33,894 nt of DNA, taken from positions 1 through 33,894 of the forward strand of contig CABYJW010000009.1 of assembly GCA_902519465.1 (NCBI GenBank). Direction: 5' to 3'. Below, in pieces: positions 32,741 through 33,894 of the stretch. A program made the translations under genes and the position numbers. This DNA is from an uncultured Pelagibacteraceae bacterium (lineage in GTDB: Bacteria; Pseudomonadota; Alphaproteobacteria; Pelagibacterales; Pelagibacteraceae). Within the stretch, counting starts at the first letter, position 1; each line of letters begins with the position of its first letter. The notes below the pieces were generated by a model. The model had not been told where the DNA came from. It did no database searches and saw nothing but the letters and a program-made list of their open reading frames with translations.

Positions 32741-33894
32741 TTAATTAACCGAGTCAAGTATCTCTTTAGCCAAAATAGTGTAACCTCTAGGTGTATAGTG
32801 ATCCCATTTTGATTGAATTTTATTAAAAATTTCATTAATATTTTGTTCATTGTACCCATCTTCAACTTTCTTATTAAAATCTAAATATTGAATTTTATTT
32901 TCATTAAAAAAGTTCTTTAAAGATTGAACATCTTCTACTAATAGTGATTTTAAAGTTTGTGTTTCCTCATTTTTTGGAAACATTATATCTGGATTAAGAG
33001 AATTTATAACTACTAAGAGTTTTTTATCTTTTTTTTGCAAGTAATTATTTGTCTTATTAAAAACATTAATTACATTATCTAAATTTTCTGGGCTCAAAAG
33101 ATATTGAAATCTATCTTCAAAACTTATCACATCATCATCGATGTTTTTTATAAATCCTCTAATGATAGCCAAGTCTAAATGGTACAATCTAGCAAATTCT
33201 CTCAATTTTCTTTCTTTTCTTTTATTTAAATAATTAAAAATTTCATTCTCTCTAATACTATTTTTAGAGATTAAATCTTGTGTTTTACTATCTTTGAAAT
33301 AACTTAATAAAATTGGTTCTTTTTTTTCTAATGAAAGATCGTAAAAATCATTATCTGGGGTAAAAACCCAAACTAAAGTATCGTATTTAAAGTTCTGGTC
33401 GTACTCCATTAAAGTAGCATATTCCATAAGCGGGCCATTTCCATAAATACCAAGACCTATTGCTTTTTTTCCTAGTTCATTCATTTGTCCTATCAAATTA
33501 GTTTTCTTATTAACACACTGACCATGAACATATGAGTCGCCTAAAACTAAAATATTAATTTCTTTTTGATAATAATCATTATTAAATCCAAATTTATCTG
33601 ACTTATAAATAATCGGTTTATCATTTTTATCTAAGCACAATATTGTTTTTTTATTAGCGATACCTGATAAAGGAATAATTTTCTTATTTTTATTTAAAAA
33701 TTTATATGGAGCAAAAGATAGTACTACCTCTTCCATGCTTTGATTTTCTAATATACTCTGATAATAAAACTTTGTTTTTTTAAATAGGGAACCTGAGTTA
33801 AATTGAAGAAATATCTCTAAAATATAAAGTAAAACATACAAAATTAAAAAGTTTGTAAAAATAATCTTAATTACTCTTGTAATTTTAGAAAATT
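32741..33894 (-). CDS. SGNH/GDSL-hydrolase-like membrane-anchored protein, 5' end cut by window
   Basis: The frame stays open from the stop at 32741 through the right edge, so the start lies beyond 33894; the internal TTG at 33841 is only a possible start. The codons beyond that TTG read KITRVIKIIFTNFLIL and join YVLLYILEIFLQ into one membrane helix. After a linker the SGNH block I motif NILVLGDSYVHG lies near 33560-33520, and the closing catalytic D-x-x-H-like motif WDHYTPRGYTILA is near the C-terminus. Such proteins often deacetylate or acylate surface glycans. Substrate unknown. Confidence 0.8.
   Translation of the reverse strand, partial: FSKITRVIKIIFTNFLILYVLLYILEIFLQFNSGSLFKKTKFYYQSILENQSMEEVVLSFAPYKFLNKNKKIIPLSGIANKKTILCLDKNDKPIIYKSDKFGFNNDYYQKEINILVLGDSYVHGQCVNKKTNLIGQMNELGKKAIGLGIYGNGPLMEYATLMEYDQNFKYDTLVWVFTPDNDFYDLSLEKKEPILLSYFKDSKTQDLISKNSIRENEIFNYLNKRKERKLREFARLYHLDLAIIRGFIKNIDDDVISFEDRFQYLLSPENLDNVINVFNKTNNYLQKKDKKLLVVINSLNPDIMFPKNEETQTLKSLLVEDVQSLKNFFNENKIQYLDFNKKVEDGYNEQNINEIFNKIQSKWDHYTPRGYTILAKEILDSVN

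Noticed and set aside
1..33894. CRISPR array, insertion sequence, prophage or toxin-antitoxin module
   Set aside because: No spaced direct repeats, transposase, integrase, phage structural gene or recognisable toxin-antitoxin pair was found on either strand.

Overview
The window is AT-rich, tightly packed bacterial DNA, with intergenic gaps usually under 150 bp and many 1-11 bp gene overlaps. Gene content and style point to a streamlined marine alphaproteobacterium of the SAR11/Pelagibacterales type. The clues are a riboswitch-led gcvTHP operon, TRAP and tripartite tricarboxylate transporters, an AcuI/YhdH reductase, a stand-alone HisI, and very short spacers. The clade assignment is inference from protein style; no database search was possible.

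Layout. (1) 1-1486 is a scrambled patch: the N-terminus of a putative glycosyltransferase on the minus strand, a rhodanese, the C-terminal half of a 2-hydroxychromene-2-carboxylate isomerase, then the C-terminal half of a glycosyltransferase on the plus strand. The pieces fit one inversion, or an assembly/amplification chimera, with a breakpoint near 1013-1025. (2) 1476-6109: Bcp peroxiredoxin, ammonium transporter, HU, a coupled pair of intramembrane proteases (RseP and rhomboid), and bactofilin. (3) 6110-9950: LysR regulator with AcuI-like reductase, small membrane protein, FolE, HisI, Yip1 protein. (4) 9973-14926: TspO, SDR, DUF3833 lipoprotein, cyclopropane-fatty-acid-synthase-like methyltransferase, DUF1365 and FAD amine-oxidase-like protein. 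This set resembles the membrane-lipid/singlet-oxygen clusters of other Proteobacteria, but no sigma/anti-sigma pair is present. (5) 14934-19447: gcvT-gcvH-gcvP behind a tandem glycine riboswitch. (6) 19478-22752: EamA permease and 5-oxoprolinase genes pxpC, pxpB and divergent pxpA. (7) 22760-26153: TPR protein, DoxX protein, a conserved protein of unknown function, TypA/BipA, and a tiny basic ORF coupled to the TRAP operon. (8) 26153-32699: a TRAP transporter (dctPQM order), TerC, and a tripartite tricarboxylate transporter (tctCBA order). (9) 32741 to the right edge: SGNH-hydrolase-like protein, cut by the window.

Functionally the region combines scavenging of small nitrogen and carbon compounds (ammonium, 5-oxoproline, glycine, organic acids) with membrane and oxidative-stress functions. 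There are no tRNA or rRNA genes, CRISPR arrays, insertion sequences or phage genes that I can support, and no gene-free stretch over 300 bp. The most unusual observations are the breakpoint near 1020, competing stems around the glycine riboswitch, a hairpin directly abutting the dctQ start, a possible frameshift in the small ORF after dctM, and the regulator-less lipid-modification cluster.
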